DNA of 64,000 bases from NCBI GenBank assembly GCA_036346205.1, contig JARFJB010002200.1:558501-622500 (forward strand). The letters run 5' to 3'. Source of the stretch: Vesta saturnalis (taxonomy: Eukaryota > Arthropoda > Insecta > Coleoptera > Lampyridae). Shown piece after piece: positions 1-11,449 of the stretch (positions are counted from its first letter, which is position 1; every line of letters starts with the position of its first letter). Both the position numbers and the translations under genes were made by a program. The notes beneath the pieces are model-generated. The model did not search any database. It saw only the letters and a program-made list of their open reading frames with translations, and had not been told where the DNA came from.

Positions 1-2765
1 GTACCAATTGAAATATGTCTTAATTGACTTAGTCGACGGCTATGAGCGGGCACAATGTCTTCGGCGTTTACCTCGTCAGAGTTTGGTGACGGGTCGGTTT
101 CGCGTCGCAAGGTTCCCGGAAGTTCCAGTTCGCGACCGAAATTTAAGAAAGCGGGAGTAAATCTGGTCGATTCCTGTACGGCCGTGTTCATCGCGAAAGT
201 TAGGGCGGGAAGGTGACGGTCCCAATCGCGGTGATTGTTATCGCAAAACTGGGCGATCATGGTTTTCAGGTGCGGTTTGCCCTTTCGACGGAGTTCGCTT
301 GCGGAGTGTATAGCGGGTATAACGGTGGTGGATGCCGAGTTCTGATAGCAAGTGGTTGAAAGCACGGCTATCATACTGTGGGCCATTATCGGTTAGTACC
401 ACACGTGGTGTACCGAACTTGGTAATAACATCGGCGTATAAAGCTTCTGAGATGGTAGTGGCGGTAGCTTTCCTTAGAGGTTTGGCAACTACCCACTTTG
501 TAAATCGGTCTTGAAAACGGCTAGATAAGAATGACCTTTAGATGATCGGGGTAGTGGTCCTATGATGTCGGAGCTAACTATGTCCCAAGGTAAACGGTTC
601 GGATGCTGTTGCATCTGACCCGCGGTTTTCTGTTGTGACACTTTGTACTTTTGGCATAGTGGACAGTTTCGGACATAGGTGTTGATGTCTCTGACCATTC
701 CTGGCCAATAATACCGTTCTAAAATACGGTTGGTGGTTTTAGTGACCCCTAAATGACCAGCAGTGGGAGAATCGTGATTCTCCTTGAAAACACGGGGGCG
801 GTGCGGTTTAGCCACACAAAGTTTCCAGGGGTCGGTAATTAATTCGCCCTTTAATTCATTTGTATGTAAATGACGGTAAAGCCGGCCTTCTTTGATACAG
901 TAATCCGGCAGTCGGTCGGGATGTTGTGTAACTTCATACAGTTTTTGATTATACCAATTGCACTCGGGAAGCTCTATAGCAAAGATTTCATTTTCGGTAG
1001 TAGGGAGCGGGTCACGGGATAAAGCATCGGCCACACGGTTCATCACCCCCTTTCGGTATTTAATTTCGAAGTCAAATTGTTGTAGGAAAATACTCCACCT
1101 TGCAAGGCGGCCAGCTGTACTTTTTATTGAATGGAGCCAGGTTAGGGATTGATGGTCGGTTATAACTGTGAAGCGATATCCCTCGAGATATGGCCTCATC
1201 TTTTCAATGCCGAAAACTATGGCAAGGCATTCTTTTTCCGTTACCGAATAATTACGTTCCGGGGAGCTCAACGTTCGGCTGGCATACGCAATTACATGAT
1301 CTTCGCCATTTATGGTTTGAGTTAGGGCAGCACCTAACCCACTTTCGGATGCATCGGTTTGAAGGACAAAGGGAACATTGAAATTCGGGCAGGTAAGTAC
1401 GGGGGAATTAACTAAAGCGGTCTTTAGTTGTTCGAAAGCAGTAGTCTGCTCGTTTGACCATTTCCAGCGAACGTCTTTGTGTAGGAGCTTAGTTAGAGGC
1501 AGTACGGTTTTGGAAAAGTTCGGGATAAAACGGCGGTACCAGGATGACATCTCTAGGAACCTTCGTAGACTTCGGACGTTGTGTGGGGGTGGCATTTCGA
1601 TGATAGCAGTAACTTTGTCAGGGTCTGTTTGTATTCCGCCGTCACTGACGACGTGACCCAAATATTTTAATGCCTTACGGCAAAATTGACATTTGTCCGG
1701 GTTTATACGGAGGTTAGCTGCTCTTAGCCTGCGAAACACTTCTTTAAATTTGCTAAGTGTTCGTCAAAAGTTTCCCCAACACAATAATATCGTCCAGGTA
1801 CGCAAAAGCGTACGGTTCCATTTAGGGCCTATAATGCGGTCTAATAGCCGCTGAAAGGTAGCAGTGCGGAGTGAAGGCCAAACGGCATCACTTTAAATTG
1901 GAATAGACCACGGCCGGCAATGGTAAATGCCGTGATCGGTCGGGATTCGGGTGTTAACGGGATTTGCCAATAACCATCCTTCAAGTCGGTGCTGGAAATG
2001 TATCGCGCGTGACGTAGTCGGTCTAGGATGTGATGGATAAAAGGTAATGGGTAGGCATCTTTTACGGAGATTTCATTAATTTTTCGGAAGTCGATGCAAA
2101 AGCGTGCTTTGCCATCTTTTTTTTTTGCAATGACGATCGGTGAGCTCCACGGGCTATCCGCGGGTTCAATTATATTTTCATCTAGCATACGGCCGACCTC
2201 TTCGTTTACGAGGTTTTGCATTTTCGGGTTGAGGGGACGGTATCGTTGCTTGATGGGAGTAAGGGTAGTGAGACGGATATCATGTTCTACCAAATCGGTA
2301 GTGCCTTGTATTGTTTGGAATCTCGGGAGTTCTGTATTTAGGAATCTGTGCAGCTGGTTTTCTTCAATAGCTGTCAAAGGGGTGATGGCGTGACAGTCGT
2401 TACTCGTCGGTGTTGGTAGTCTTAGGGACAAGTCGGTTTTCAAGGAAAAGGTTTCCGGATTTCATATTAAAATGAAAATTAGTCTTTGCTAAAAAGTCCA
2501 TCCCCAAGAGCACGTCGTAACATAGCGACGGAACATGATGTAATAAATGCCGGATTTCGGTATCCAAGATTTTAATGGTTGAATAGAAGGCTTGCCGAAT
2601 AATGACGGACTGGTTAGTGATACCAGTTGCTTTGGTGTACTTTGGAAGTTGGGCAGAGTCGGCCAATAAAGAAGCAGGTTTGTCACCAACAAAGGTAATA
2701 GCGGATCCGGTATCAACTAACGCTGTAAAGGGTTGTTCGGCGATATAAACGGTAACAAATGGGCG
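1..2765 (-). pseudogene. pol: Pol polyprotein of gypsy element 1: protease, RT, RNase H, integrase
   Basis: Domains in order on the minus strand are as follows. Aspartic protease with LVDTGSAIT (2700-2720) and the later YDVLLGMDFL motif. Reverse transcriptase with FCIDFRKIN and STDLKDGYWQIPL (1841-2443), then the catalytic YLDD at 1789-1800. Connection and RNase H with QTDASESGLGAAL, an ECLAI glutamate and VITDHQSL. Integrase with an HHCC zinc finger (HLGVTKTT...NCPLCQKYK, near 660-770) and a DDE core continuing to base 1, including VLTDNGPQYDS near 395-430. Frameshifts lie between 1740 and 1841, near 490-520, and within integrase near 320. The order RT-RH-IN identifies Ty3/gypsy rather than Ty1/copia. 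Confidence 0.9.
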
Positions 2766-3019
2766 GGGTCGTTAGCGGTGGAGGCGGTTGTGGGAGAGAG
2801 TTTCAGGCCTCCCAGCGGAAGCTCTCACTGGTCGTTTCCGGCCGGTCGCATGGACAGTCACGTGACAAAATGTTACGCCTGCCACAACGGGAACAGAAAA
2901 GCACTGAACGATTACGGCACTGGGTACGGTAATGACCTTCTGGCCACACCTCCAGCATTCAGGGTCGGTGTCGGTAGAAGGGCGCTTGCCGCTTCCTTTG
3001 GTTAGGTCGGACGGGTGCG

Positions 3020-4393
3020 TCAGTACGACGCGGTGGAGTGGTGGTGGTCGAGTCGGCCTTTGAAGCGGCGGTCGACTCGGATGAAGTGGTGGTATCTGAG
3101 TTGAAACGGGGCAGATCGTTGTGGGTTCTGCCGGTTATTATCTGGTGCCCTAGGTGACGGAGTATTGTACGTTGGCCTACCAGAACTTTGGCGATTTGGG
3201 GCCTCAAACCGAGGTGCACTATTTGTTAAGTGTTCCGGTCTTGAAAATTGGGGCCTGTGTCGGAGATTCGGGCGGGCGCGTGTAATTTGTCGGTCGTTGG
3301 ACGTTCTGAACGGAAACCGAAAACGTCGTGAGTTTGCAATCTCCATTTGAAGTTGTTCGTGATTGCGTACTATTTGTATCAACTCGGCAACAGACTGGAA
3401 ATCGGAGCGGAGTACGTACATGCGGTATTCCGGTAATAAATTTCGTGTAACCAGTATAATTCTTGCTCGGCAGACATGTGGCCATGTCGCCGGATTAGGG
3501 TTTGCAACTCGTTAATGTATGTCATTACCGGTTCGTTGCGCTTATGTACGCGGCGGCTGATTTCGGCTTCCAGGTTGATATGGTAGTCAATCGGAAGAAA
3601 ACAATTATGAAAATCGTCCAAGAACGTGTTCCAGTCCTGCCAGCGGTATTTATTGTTGCGGTACCAGGACAGCGCGTTACCGGTAAGTAAGTCCGGTAAA
3701 ACTATGATTAAATCATTCAGCGAGATATCGTACCGTTCGCTGATTTCCTCCATTCGTTCTAAGAACGAGACTGGATCGGTGGTACCGTCAAACTCGACGT
3801 TCCATCCCCGAGTTTCGATTCTCGGTGGTGGTACAGGTGGCGGCTGTTGTTGCACCAGCGGTTGTTGCATAAACGGTTGTTGCGATACCGGCTGATGTTG
3901 AAATGCCAGCGGTTGAATTGGAGTTGGCATTGACCAAACCGTATGCGGTAATGTCGATACCGGCGCATGCGTTATGGTATTTGTGCAATAAACCGTTGTT
4001 AGCGTGGTCAGCGGATGAGTCGTAACCGGCGGTTGCATTAAAAACGATGTTATGCTTGATGTCGTTACCGGTATAAACGGGGCAGTGGTAGCGATCACGG
4101 TCGGTGGGCGAGTCACACTCGGATGTACTGGCTAAGGCGACGGCGTAAATCTGCTTGGTTGCCTTCTACGGACAAACCGAACTTGGCTAACTCCTCGGAG
4201 TTCGGGTTTACGCAGGCGGTATATCCAGCTAACGCGTTCGTCTTCTGCGTAGGGGTTGTACGCTGCCTCTCAATTGGGAGTTCATATCTAGTTCGCTATC
4301 CGCGTTTGTTTCGCCCGGTAATATCGTCGCGTCTATTTCGCGATCGGCAGACGTTGTCGCAGGTCTATATGGTGGTGGGCTTCTGGTGAGCAT
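3020..4393 (-). pseudogene. gag: Gag polyprotein of gypsy element 1, frameshifted
   Basis: The likely start is the ATG at 4393, the first after the primer-binding site. The first frame runs about 54 codons to a TAG. The next frame holds a SAP-like helix-extension-helix stretch (KFGLSVEGNQADLRRRL). A third frame from about 4116 carries the capsid-type segment with FDGTTDPVSFLERMEEI and LTGNALSWYRNNKYRW, which is recognisable gypsy capsid. A further frame change occurs near 3440. The rest (3020-3421) is Arg/Asn/Pro-rich nucleocapsid-like sequence. At about 2860-2965 two cysteine clusters of the zinc-knuckle type are visible; the first is disturbed by a one-base deletion and the second appears to lack its histidine. 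Confidence 0.75.
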
Positions 4394-4437
4394 TTTCGTA
4401 AAGAAATTCTTAACAAAACGATTTATGTTTATTTAAA

Positions 4438-4449
4438 CACCGGGCGCCA
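4438..4449 (-). other. tRNA primer-binding site of gypsy element 1
   Basis: The minus strand reads TGGCGCCCGGTG just inside the LTR. A TGGCGCC start is typical of retroelement primer-binding sites that pair with the CCA-terminated 3' end of a tRNA. The cognate tRNA cannot be named from the sequence alone. Confidence 0.65.
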
Positions 4450-4453
4450 AATT

Positions 4454-5128
4454 TATAACGCTTTTACCTTCGGTGGACGGTTAGTTATTATCAAAGCGGT
4501 GAACTGCGGTTGGACTATCGCGGTATAATCGGGTTACTCGAGCGCCAATCTAGGTAACTGGTTATATAGAGGCCTAGATTCCTCTTCGCGGAGAATTAAA
4601 TGGGTAAAAGCGGTCCAAGTAGCGTCAGTGAAGACGTCGGCCTACCAGGGTTTCGGAAGATTTAAATCGGTGCCGGTATTTAAAACCTGTGTCGTTGTTG
4701 AGTCAGAAATGCGCGGTCTCGGTATTGTGACTCAAAATAAATTCAATTACCAAAAAATAAAACTCCTAATACGGAGGTCGGAAGCAAATGTTTTCAGTGT
4801 CGGATAAATAATAAAAATATTAATTTTATAAGTTTGAAATTAAATAACAGAACGATTCGTCAAACAAAAAAAATATAAACCAAACTCTCGGTCACAGTAA
4901 AGAAATTAATTTTGTTATCGCGGGTAAGTGAAAAAAATTTAATTAATATGTCTCGGTACAAAAAACAATACTCGCAAAAAATTGGGTGGTCACGGTGTAA
5001 GGACTCAGCCTCTAATTTATTCGGACAGCTGAAAAGAAAAAAAAACTATAGTGCTTGGCGATAGCACTTAATAAAATAATTTTTCGCCAACGGTGGCGGG
5101 AAAAAATAATACCTAAATTCCTAAAATG

Positions 5129-5170
<42 letters not shown>

Positions 5171-6265
5171 AAGAACCAAAATCGAATTCAAGGCGGTAAA
5201 GAAATAAACTGATAATTTTTCATACACGGTCGGCTATCACTGAAAAAAATAATGGTAGTGGTAAAACAAAATTAACAACTCCAGTGATTAAAATAATTAA
5301 CATAAGCAAGGGAAAATATATATAACGGCGACGGGAAACCACAACTAAATTTCCAAAAAAAATATATAACAAACACAATGTGTTTGTTCGGCACTCCTAA
5401 AGGCGGCTAGATAAAACAAAAATTATCGAGAATTTATTCTTTTAAGACTAACATAAAAGAAGATTTCTGATTACAAAATCGGTGACGGAAACTTCGAATC
5501 AATAAAATTAAATGATAAGATTTCTAATTTTATCTGTCTAAATATAGGATCAATACCTTCGTTTTAAACACAAGAGAACCAAATGCTAATTATCAAGTGC
5601 AGTCACATACAATAAAAATATATTTCTGCAAATATTTAGGGCAAACTTAATGTGCAATTGATTTGTGACTTGAACACAATTTTATGTTCAACTATTAAAG
5701 TATAAAGAAAAAAAATGTATTAATGTACAGATAAATGACTGAGTGTTAATAGAAATACTAAATTAAATAAGACGGTAACGGCAGTGTTTTTAAACTCAAT
5801 AACACGCTTATCATATAATTGCACACGTGCAATTACGTTAGTTAAATGTATTCCCCCATAATATTATGTCTACTAATATAAGCTTTAAAATTTGTATCTT
5901 ATAAAAAAAATAGCGGACGGTATTTGTCAGTACATCGACAGTAATTACTATAGGTAAATTAAATTAGTATACTTAAACAACAAACTCACTTGAATAGATC
6001 AGGGCACACACCTTCACCAAAAATCGTATATATAATAATATTTTATTCAAGTTTTGTGAATCGTCCGAAACATGTTGCGTTTATATTAGATAAGAAAACT
6101 CGTCTTTCAACCTGAATATTTCTCTATGAAAAGGGAATGTTTATATTTTAAAATTTTGTGCATTTATGAATTATCATGAAAATCACAAGTATACCGGGCG
6201 GTTAATACATCATTATTTAACAATTTACACGGTTGCTCGGTAACGGAAATTATAGATTCGTTACA
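4454..6265 (-). repeat. Inferred 5' LTR of gypsy element 1 (about 1.8 kb)
   Basis: On the minus strand the block starts TGTAACG at 6265 and ends CGTTATA at 4454, a 7-bp inverted terminal pair with one mismatch. It ends four bases before the TGG of a primer-binding site. It carries no credible ORF and includes a (TA)n tract at about 5131-5165. The 1.8-kb length is long for gypsy LTRs. The boundaries are inferred from a single copy because the other LTR lies outside the window. Confidence 0.6.
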
Positions 6266-6389
6266 CTTACGAATCCTTTAGAACTAATAAAAAATTAATG
6301 ATTGAAGTGACTATTCATTATTGTCAAAAATGACATAAAAATTTCATTAATTCATTTGTGTTGTACTTGGTTTTCCATGATTTATTTGT

Positions 6390-7230
6390 AATAGCAAGTT
6401 GTAGTTATTATGGCATCATTTTCTAACGAAGAATATGCGAACATTTTGTTCATGTGTGAAAGAGATAAAAAGATACTGCAAACCAGCATCCTTTCCATTA
6501 CACATCAGTATAGTATAAATATCTTATCAAAATTTTGAATATCGTACCACTAAAAGTAAAGGATAGAATTGTGGTTGAAAATGATGTTTGCCTCGTGCAG
6601 TGCTAAAACGGGCTCGAAATTGTATTCGAAACGGTGAATCTCATTTTGAACACCAATAATAATACTATTAATGTTTTAATAAATCGGACATTTTCTAAAA
6701 ATCTGCTTTTTTTAAACTATCTAAACTAAATAATGAAGGGCAATTTTACGTTTTGGCGAATGCGCCTAGGGGGTACTTTTTCAATTTGTAAAAATTTTGT
6801 TGTAAATCTATTCATGTTATCTTAAAGACCCAAGGAAGTTTTACTGAAATTGGAAAAAGAATTAACGAAAGATTTTAGACTAAATCCACGTTTGAATTTT
6901 AGTGATTGCTTTTTTACAAATTAAAACTTTCACGTTTAAGAAGTTCTAGGCAAGAACCAAAGACATTTTAGGCTTTTCTGATTAAAGAATATGAACAATC
7001 ACTTCATAAGGAATAAAAAAACTTAGTATAAGTTTGCGATAAGACGGCTTGTTACTCTTGTACACTTCGATATTTGCAGAAAAGCACGGTAAAATCAAGA
7101 AATATTAAAAGTGGCATTATCTCAAAAACGGTAACACTTGGTATATAGGTATGTTTGCTTAAGTCGACTCAAAATCTCGTATTCTATCACCCCTTTAAAT
7201 ATTTGCATCGATGTACCAAACACCCTGTAT
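6390..7230 (+). pseudogene. Internally deleted mariner-like element (DD41D type)
   Basis: An ATG at 6411 opens with MASFSNEEYANILFM, resembling the N-terminus of insect mariner transposases of the same group as those below. About 60 codons later the typical C-terminal tail is readable (ARNCIRNGESHFEH, about 6608-6650), so almost the whole catalytic core is missing. The right end is the CACCCTGTATA terminus at 7221-7231. The left terminus is not clear. The 560 bases between the tail and the right end hold no recognisable coding sequence. Confidence 0.5.
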
Positions 7231-7242
7231 ATATACAGGGTG
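7221..7242. repeat. Head-to-head mariner termini forming a 22-bp palindrome
   Basis: The tract is CACCCTGTA-TATA-TACAGGGTG. Left of it lies the end of the decayed plus-strand mariner; right of it begins the minus-strand mariner whose transposase follows at 7438. The shared TATA suggests that one copy inserted at the TA target next to the other. Confidence 0.7.
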
Positions 7243-7437
7243 TCCAGAAACATGTTGCCAAACTTTAGGGGGTTATAAAGGCCGATGAATTAAGTACTTT
7301 TGCCTTATAAACGTATGTCCGGAAATGAGTCGTTAAGGCACTAGACGAAGAAGTGTTAAGAAATTGCAGAATGTTCGCATTTACGACTTTTTATATTTTT
7401 TAATATTTATTAAATAAGAAAAACAATAAAACATTAT

Positions 7438-8439
7438 ATTAGTTGTTCAAAATTGCGGCCATCGACTTGCTGACATGCGGTCGTACGTCGAACCATTGAT
7501 TGGCGAACTCGATAAAGGATGTGCGGATCTTCCTGAACAACTTGACTCGTAGCCATTACCCTTCCAATCAATTCTTCTTCTGTAGTTACAGGTGTTTCAT
7601 ACACTAATGATTTGAGGTAACTCCAGAAAAAAAATCGACAGGTGTCAGATCTGGGCTTCGGGCTGGCCAGTTAACAGGTCCACCTCGTCCAATCCACCTC
7701 TCAGGAAATTGTAAAGTTAGGTGGTCCCGCACGTTGCGAGTAAAATGCGCCGGAGCTCCGTCGTGCTGATACCACATTCTACGACGAATGTCCAATGGAA
7801 CATTTTCAAGCAACTCAGGAGAACTTCTTGTAGGAATGTTAGGTAGATTTGACCATTTAAACGTGGAGGTAGTAGGTACGGTCCAATAATATGATCTCCT
7901 ACTATGCCAGCCCACACGTTAATAGAGAACTGATACTGGTTAGACTTCTGAAATGTTCCATGAGGATTTTGGTCGCTCCAAATGTGACTATTACGGCTAT
8001 TGAAGTAACCGTCTCTAGTAAAGCAAGCTTCATCGCTAAATAGAATAACTGAGCTAAAATCGAACTGTCGAGCGCATTTTTCCAAATACCAGCGACAAAA
8101 GTTTACTCTTGGACCGTAATCCCGTTGGGTCAAACTGTGTACTTTTTGAAGATGATAAGGGTATAGCAATTGTTCATGAAGTACACGCCATACTGATGCC
8201 CTTGTATTTCCAGTTTGATTTGCTATTGCTCGCACACTAGTGGAGGGTTTTTCTTCCACTCGTCGCAATACTTCTTCTTCCATCTCCACCGAACGAGCCG
8301 TTCTTTGCTGACCCGTACCTCCATTTCGTTTAAAATTTCCTTTTTCTCTTAAACGAAGGTGTAATGAAACGAATAATCTGCGAGATGGATGGCGACGATT
8401 GGGAAACCGACCAGCGTTTTCGCTTCCTAATTTTTTTTG
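7438..8439 (-). pseudogene. DD41D mariner-like transposase, N-terminus replaced by THAP frame
   Basis: The reading frame starts without an ATG after a TAA at about 8440-8442. It shows the paired helix-turn-helix region (GRFPNRRHPSRRLF; SVRAIANQTGNTRASVWRVL). The catalytic D of FSDEACFTRDG and the second D of QHDGAPAHF are followed by the third D in SPDLTPVDFF, with 41 residues between the last two (DD41D, rosa-like group of IS630/Tc1/mariner). The C-terminal tail ends NFEQLI and a stop near 7438. Frameshifts lie near 7832 and in an A8 run at about 7626-7633. The first ~40 residues usual for this family are absent. Only the 3' terminal repeat (7234 onward) is present; no matching terminus is seen before 9185. 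Confidence 0.85.
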
Positions 8440-8843
8440 TTAAATGACTCGGAAAATCAAAAATACTTGGAACAGCATCAGTTTTTAGATTTATTTTTGA
8501 ACTCCACGGACTAATATCAAAGCAATCATCTGTAAAATGCTTCGAACAAATGCTACTATATTTTGATGGTTGGAAACCCTTGCGACGCATTGCAATAATC
8601 CATTGCTTTTTGAGTTGTAAATCTTGAGGAAATCTGTGAATTATTGTTCTTATTTTATTAAAACAGTAATGCAAATAGTTATAAAAGTTAAGCTCATATT
8701 TTATAATACGGTGTAGCAAATTAGAATTTAATTCTCTAATTTTCACTTAATTAGAAATAAAAAAAAACTTACCCATGAAATGATATGCCTGAACCCTTTT
8801 TACATCGTTCTGCACACTTATAAGCACTACACGATTGTACCAT
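8330..8843 (-). CDS. Two-exon THAP-type (C2CH) zinc-finger reading frame
   Basis: Exon 1 is 8773-8843, beginning MVQSCSAYKCAERC and ending in a GTAAGT donor. Exon 2 starts at 8633 after TTCACAG and continues in phase to a stop at 8330, giving about 124 residues and a 139-bp intron. The THAP signature is present: CxxxxC near the N-terminus, an FP, a W, the pair C..H in SSICSKHF, and the AVPSIF motif that closes the domain. After about residue 87 the frame runs over the mariner transposase N-terminal DNA in another frame, giving a basic, low-complexity tail. THAP domains bind DNA in host regulators and in P-type transposases. Whether this is a host exon or part of a transposon is not settled. 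Confidence 0.65.
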
Positions 8844-9154
8844 GATTAAATTTATTAACAATAATTAACGCAGCAATACACCCGAAGAGCAGGCATGTCT
8901 GCAACAGTCTCGTTTAGGGCTTAAAGGAGCAGGTAGCCTTTTGCCCGCGACTGACGTCACAGACACCGAACGATGTTGGCTTCATTTCTGGGTATACGCT
9001 GAATTGCATACGCCGTGTCTAGAGGTTTTAATGGTCTAAGATGGTGTCGAAGATAAATTAGCTTCTTCTTACTAATACAACTCAAAAGTGTAATAAAAAC
9101 AAAATGTAAAATTGGCTAGTTTATGTTATTTTGCTTGGGCTGGTGGAAAGTTTC

Positions 9155-9185
9155 GCAAAAAATGGCTTGGTAGTCAACGTGTTAA
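9155..9185. mobile_element. Orphan piggyBac-type terminus with TTAA
   Basis: The sequence GGCTTGGTAGTCAACGTG followed by TTAA at 9182-9185 closely matches the right end of the piggyBac element at 14712-14734. No opposite end was found upstream to 8330, and 8844-9154 shows no coding sequence. It is probably the remnant of a related non-autonomous element. Confidence 0.5.
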
Positions 9186-9949
9186 ATCATTACCACAATG
9201 TCGCATTCATATGTAATTTTTAAAAATGTACCTTAAGTAAGCTTTTTAAATTGACATTCCACATTCGTATTTTGATAACGTGCTAGTTATCATATGCAAT
9301 GTATAGATTTAAAATAGACATAGGAACTTGAATGTTGCTTAAATAACATTTGTAAACTTAAAACGCTTTCAATTATATGTAAATATCAAATCTAATTCTT
9401 AACTTTACTATACTTGATTGATGCAGATAATTTTCTTTAAAGCTTACAGAAAGTTTTTATATACATTAAAAGAGTAATGTTAACCTTTACTGTGCATTCG
9501 TTTAAGCAACGTTTTTTTTTTGCTGTGGCTGGCCTTGTATGTATAACAATACATTTCCCCAAGAACAACGCGATGCCTTCATATGCCTGCTTTTTCATTC
9601 TACGGCAATTCTCTTTTATTATCAGTGCATATCGTCATGCAAGAAGTTGTGCGTGATGATCTGCTCGTTACCGATATAAACGAATTTAATGCGGAAGGAG
9701 ATGTGTCATTTTGATTAATCAGGTGTGGTTAAAATCAACCGCGGAAAGTGGTGGTTTGAACACAAAAGTGTAGCTCGTTAGGTGTAATTACAACTGCAGC
9801 GCTGAGAGTCCGAGTTCTGCAAAATTCGGGTAAATATATTTTAAATAATTTCCTCAATTTGATTTTTGTTTCTTAGCATTACCAACCCCGAATTTAGATG
9901 AAGGTCAAGCGAGTACCCCTAACGTGGCAGGTGTAGTGGTTGGCGAGTG
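9186..9949. other. No feature recognised
   Basis: Mixed-composition DNA with no ORF above 60 codons and no clear repeat. It may include the decayed 3' part of gypsy element 2, but no RT, RNase H or integrase motif could be read. Confidence 0.4.
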
Positions 9950-10854
9950 TAGATATTTTTTAGCTAGTTGCGGTATACGTTTTTATGTGTGGTAAAAACA
10001 GTTGTGGAATGGACATCAGTAAGGTACAAGTGTAGCGAATGCTTTGGCTAGGGTGCGTCAAAATAAATACACTAAATGTGCTAAAAAGTTCATAAGTGTA
10101 TCTATTTTTAACTAGTGTTCGTTTTTGCGGGAGCAAGATTAGGATAGATGAACAATACATAAGCATGAAATTGTTTCGGGGCATGTGTTCAAAGTGCTGG
10201 AGCAGTATTAATGGTTTTCCGCGATAGTGGTTGAGAAGGAGTAGTAGGTTTGAAGGAATCAGAAGATGAATCAACGTAAGCCAAACTAGGTTCTAAAAGT
10301 TGCGAAGTTTTCTTTGACGGAGGAGATTTAAAAGACTCCATAGAATATTTATTTTGTTCGATCTTTTTCCCCAAAGGTATTAATTGTGAAAGTGTAGAAA
10401 CTTCGGTTAACGCTAAAGCATTTTGATAGAAGGGTGTTAGATTACGGCGTACATAGTATAACTGTTTTTGATCAGGAAGTGGAACAGAGAGTCGTTGGAA
10501 AAGACTTTGCATGACAGCGACATAGCACTTATGGTTTCTGAGGCACCCATAGTTCTAGGCTTATTCTCGTACAGTAACCGTTCATCATAGTCTAACGGTA
10601 GAAATTTCGTTTTAAGTATCGCGACTACATCTTTCCAAGAGGATAACTGGTGTTTACGAGCGCGATAAATTAATAAGACTTTCCCCTTTAACAGTTTAGG
10701 GATAACCGAGAATAAAAATTTGTGAGTTAACCCACGAGAAGCACTTAATTCTTCTACACGCGTCAGAAAATCAAATAGAGAGGCAGTACTGTCGCTAGAG
10801 AAAGATAAACGCAATTTAGTGATGGAAAAGTGACTTGACACATTGCATGCCATG

Positions 10855-10965
10855 GCATTCATATATGAATGACAGTGACTATTCCCAGAAGGCCGCGTCA
10901 TTCACAAATGAATGCCAGAGCTTGAAGGGTTTAATTCCATGGCATTCATAAATAAATGACAGAGC
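10855..10965. repeat. Subterminal palindromic motifs of the piggyBac element
   Basis: Three closely spaced motifs related to GGCATTCATATATGAATG occur at about 10854-10877, 10897-10915 and 10941-10962. One more copy, in the form CACTCATATATGAATGACA, lies near the other end at about 14563-14582, with a partial copy near 14505-14516. Such subterminal repeats are where piggyBac transposases commonly bind; that role is inferred. Confidence 0.55.
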
Positions 10966-11449
10966 CATACAATTTATATGGGATAATGAAAGCCTGGTCT
11001 CTGAGGAACACTCCTCTATACTTGGTTCTGAAAAAAATGGAAAGATAAAAAGTCTGGACATCAAAATGCAAAACTTACATTTATTAACAAAAAATTCGTT
11101 GCTAAGAAATAGCATGTAATAACATGATAAATGAACTAAAACTTATTTATTCTTATTCTTAACATAAAATAAACTGAAACCTATTTATGCATTATGTTAA
11201 AACATGGCAAACAAAGTTGCGGCTGCCCAGAACACTTGTCACAGTAACTGTACACCATTTTAGCCCGACGTCTAGCTTCTGCACGACCAGCTTCTTCTTG
11301 AATTCTGTGATAACAAGAAGAACATTTTCTTCTCAGTTTCTTCCCAGCTTCGTCAACCCTGTTTGACAGATGGTGATAAGTAGCCACAGATGTCCTTGGT
11401 ATTTGGTGCTGTCCTCCTTGGTCCGGCATATCTAACAATGATGATACTA

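Larger units (their letters stand above)
1..6265 (-). mobile_element. Ty3/gypsy LTR retrotransposon, truncated by window edge
   Basis: Reading the minus strand from 6265 downward gives the standard gypsy order: LTR, primer-binding site, Gag, protease, reverse transcriptase, RNase H, integrase. The element runs off the window at base 1 inside or after integrase, so the second LTR and the target duplication are not visible. No envelope frame is seen in this window. Every reading frame is interrupted by small indels, so this copy is dead. The tetranucleotide CGGT (ACCG on the coding strand) is conspicuous over the whole 6.3 kb and rare outside it, which supports treating the non-coding part up to 6265 as the same element. 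Clade is not assigned. Confidence 0.85.

Noticed and set aside
1..514. Plus-strand frame at 332-514 and other plus-strand frames across 1-4389
   Set aside because: They are shadows opposite the gypsy gag-pol reading frames, whose motifs are clear on the minus strand.
5012..5227. 71-codon frame with a Tyr-Ile repeat
   Set aside because: It is the translation of a (TA)n tract inside the gypsy LTR.
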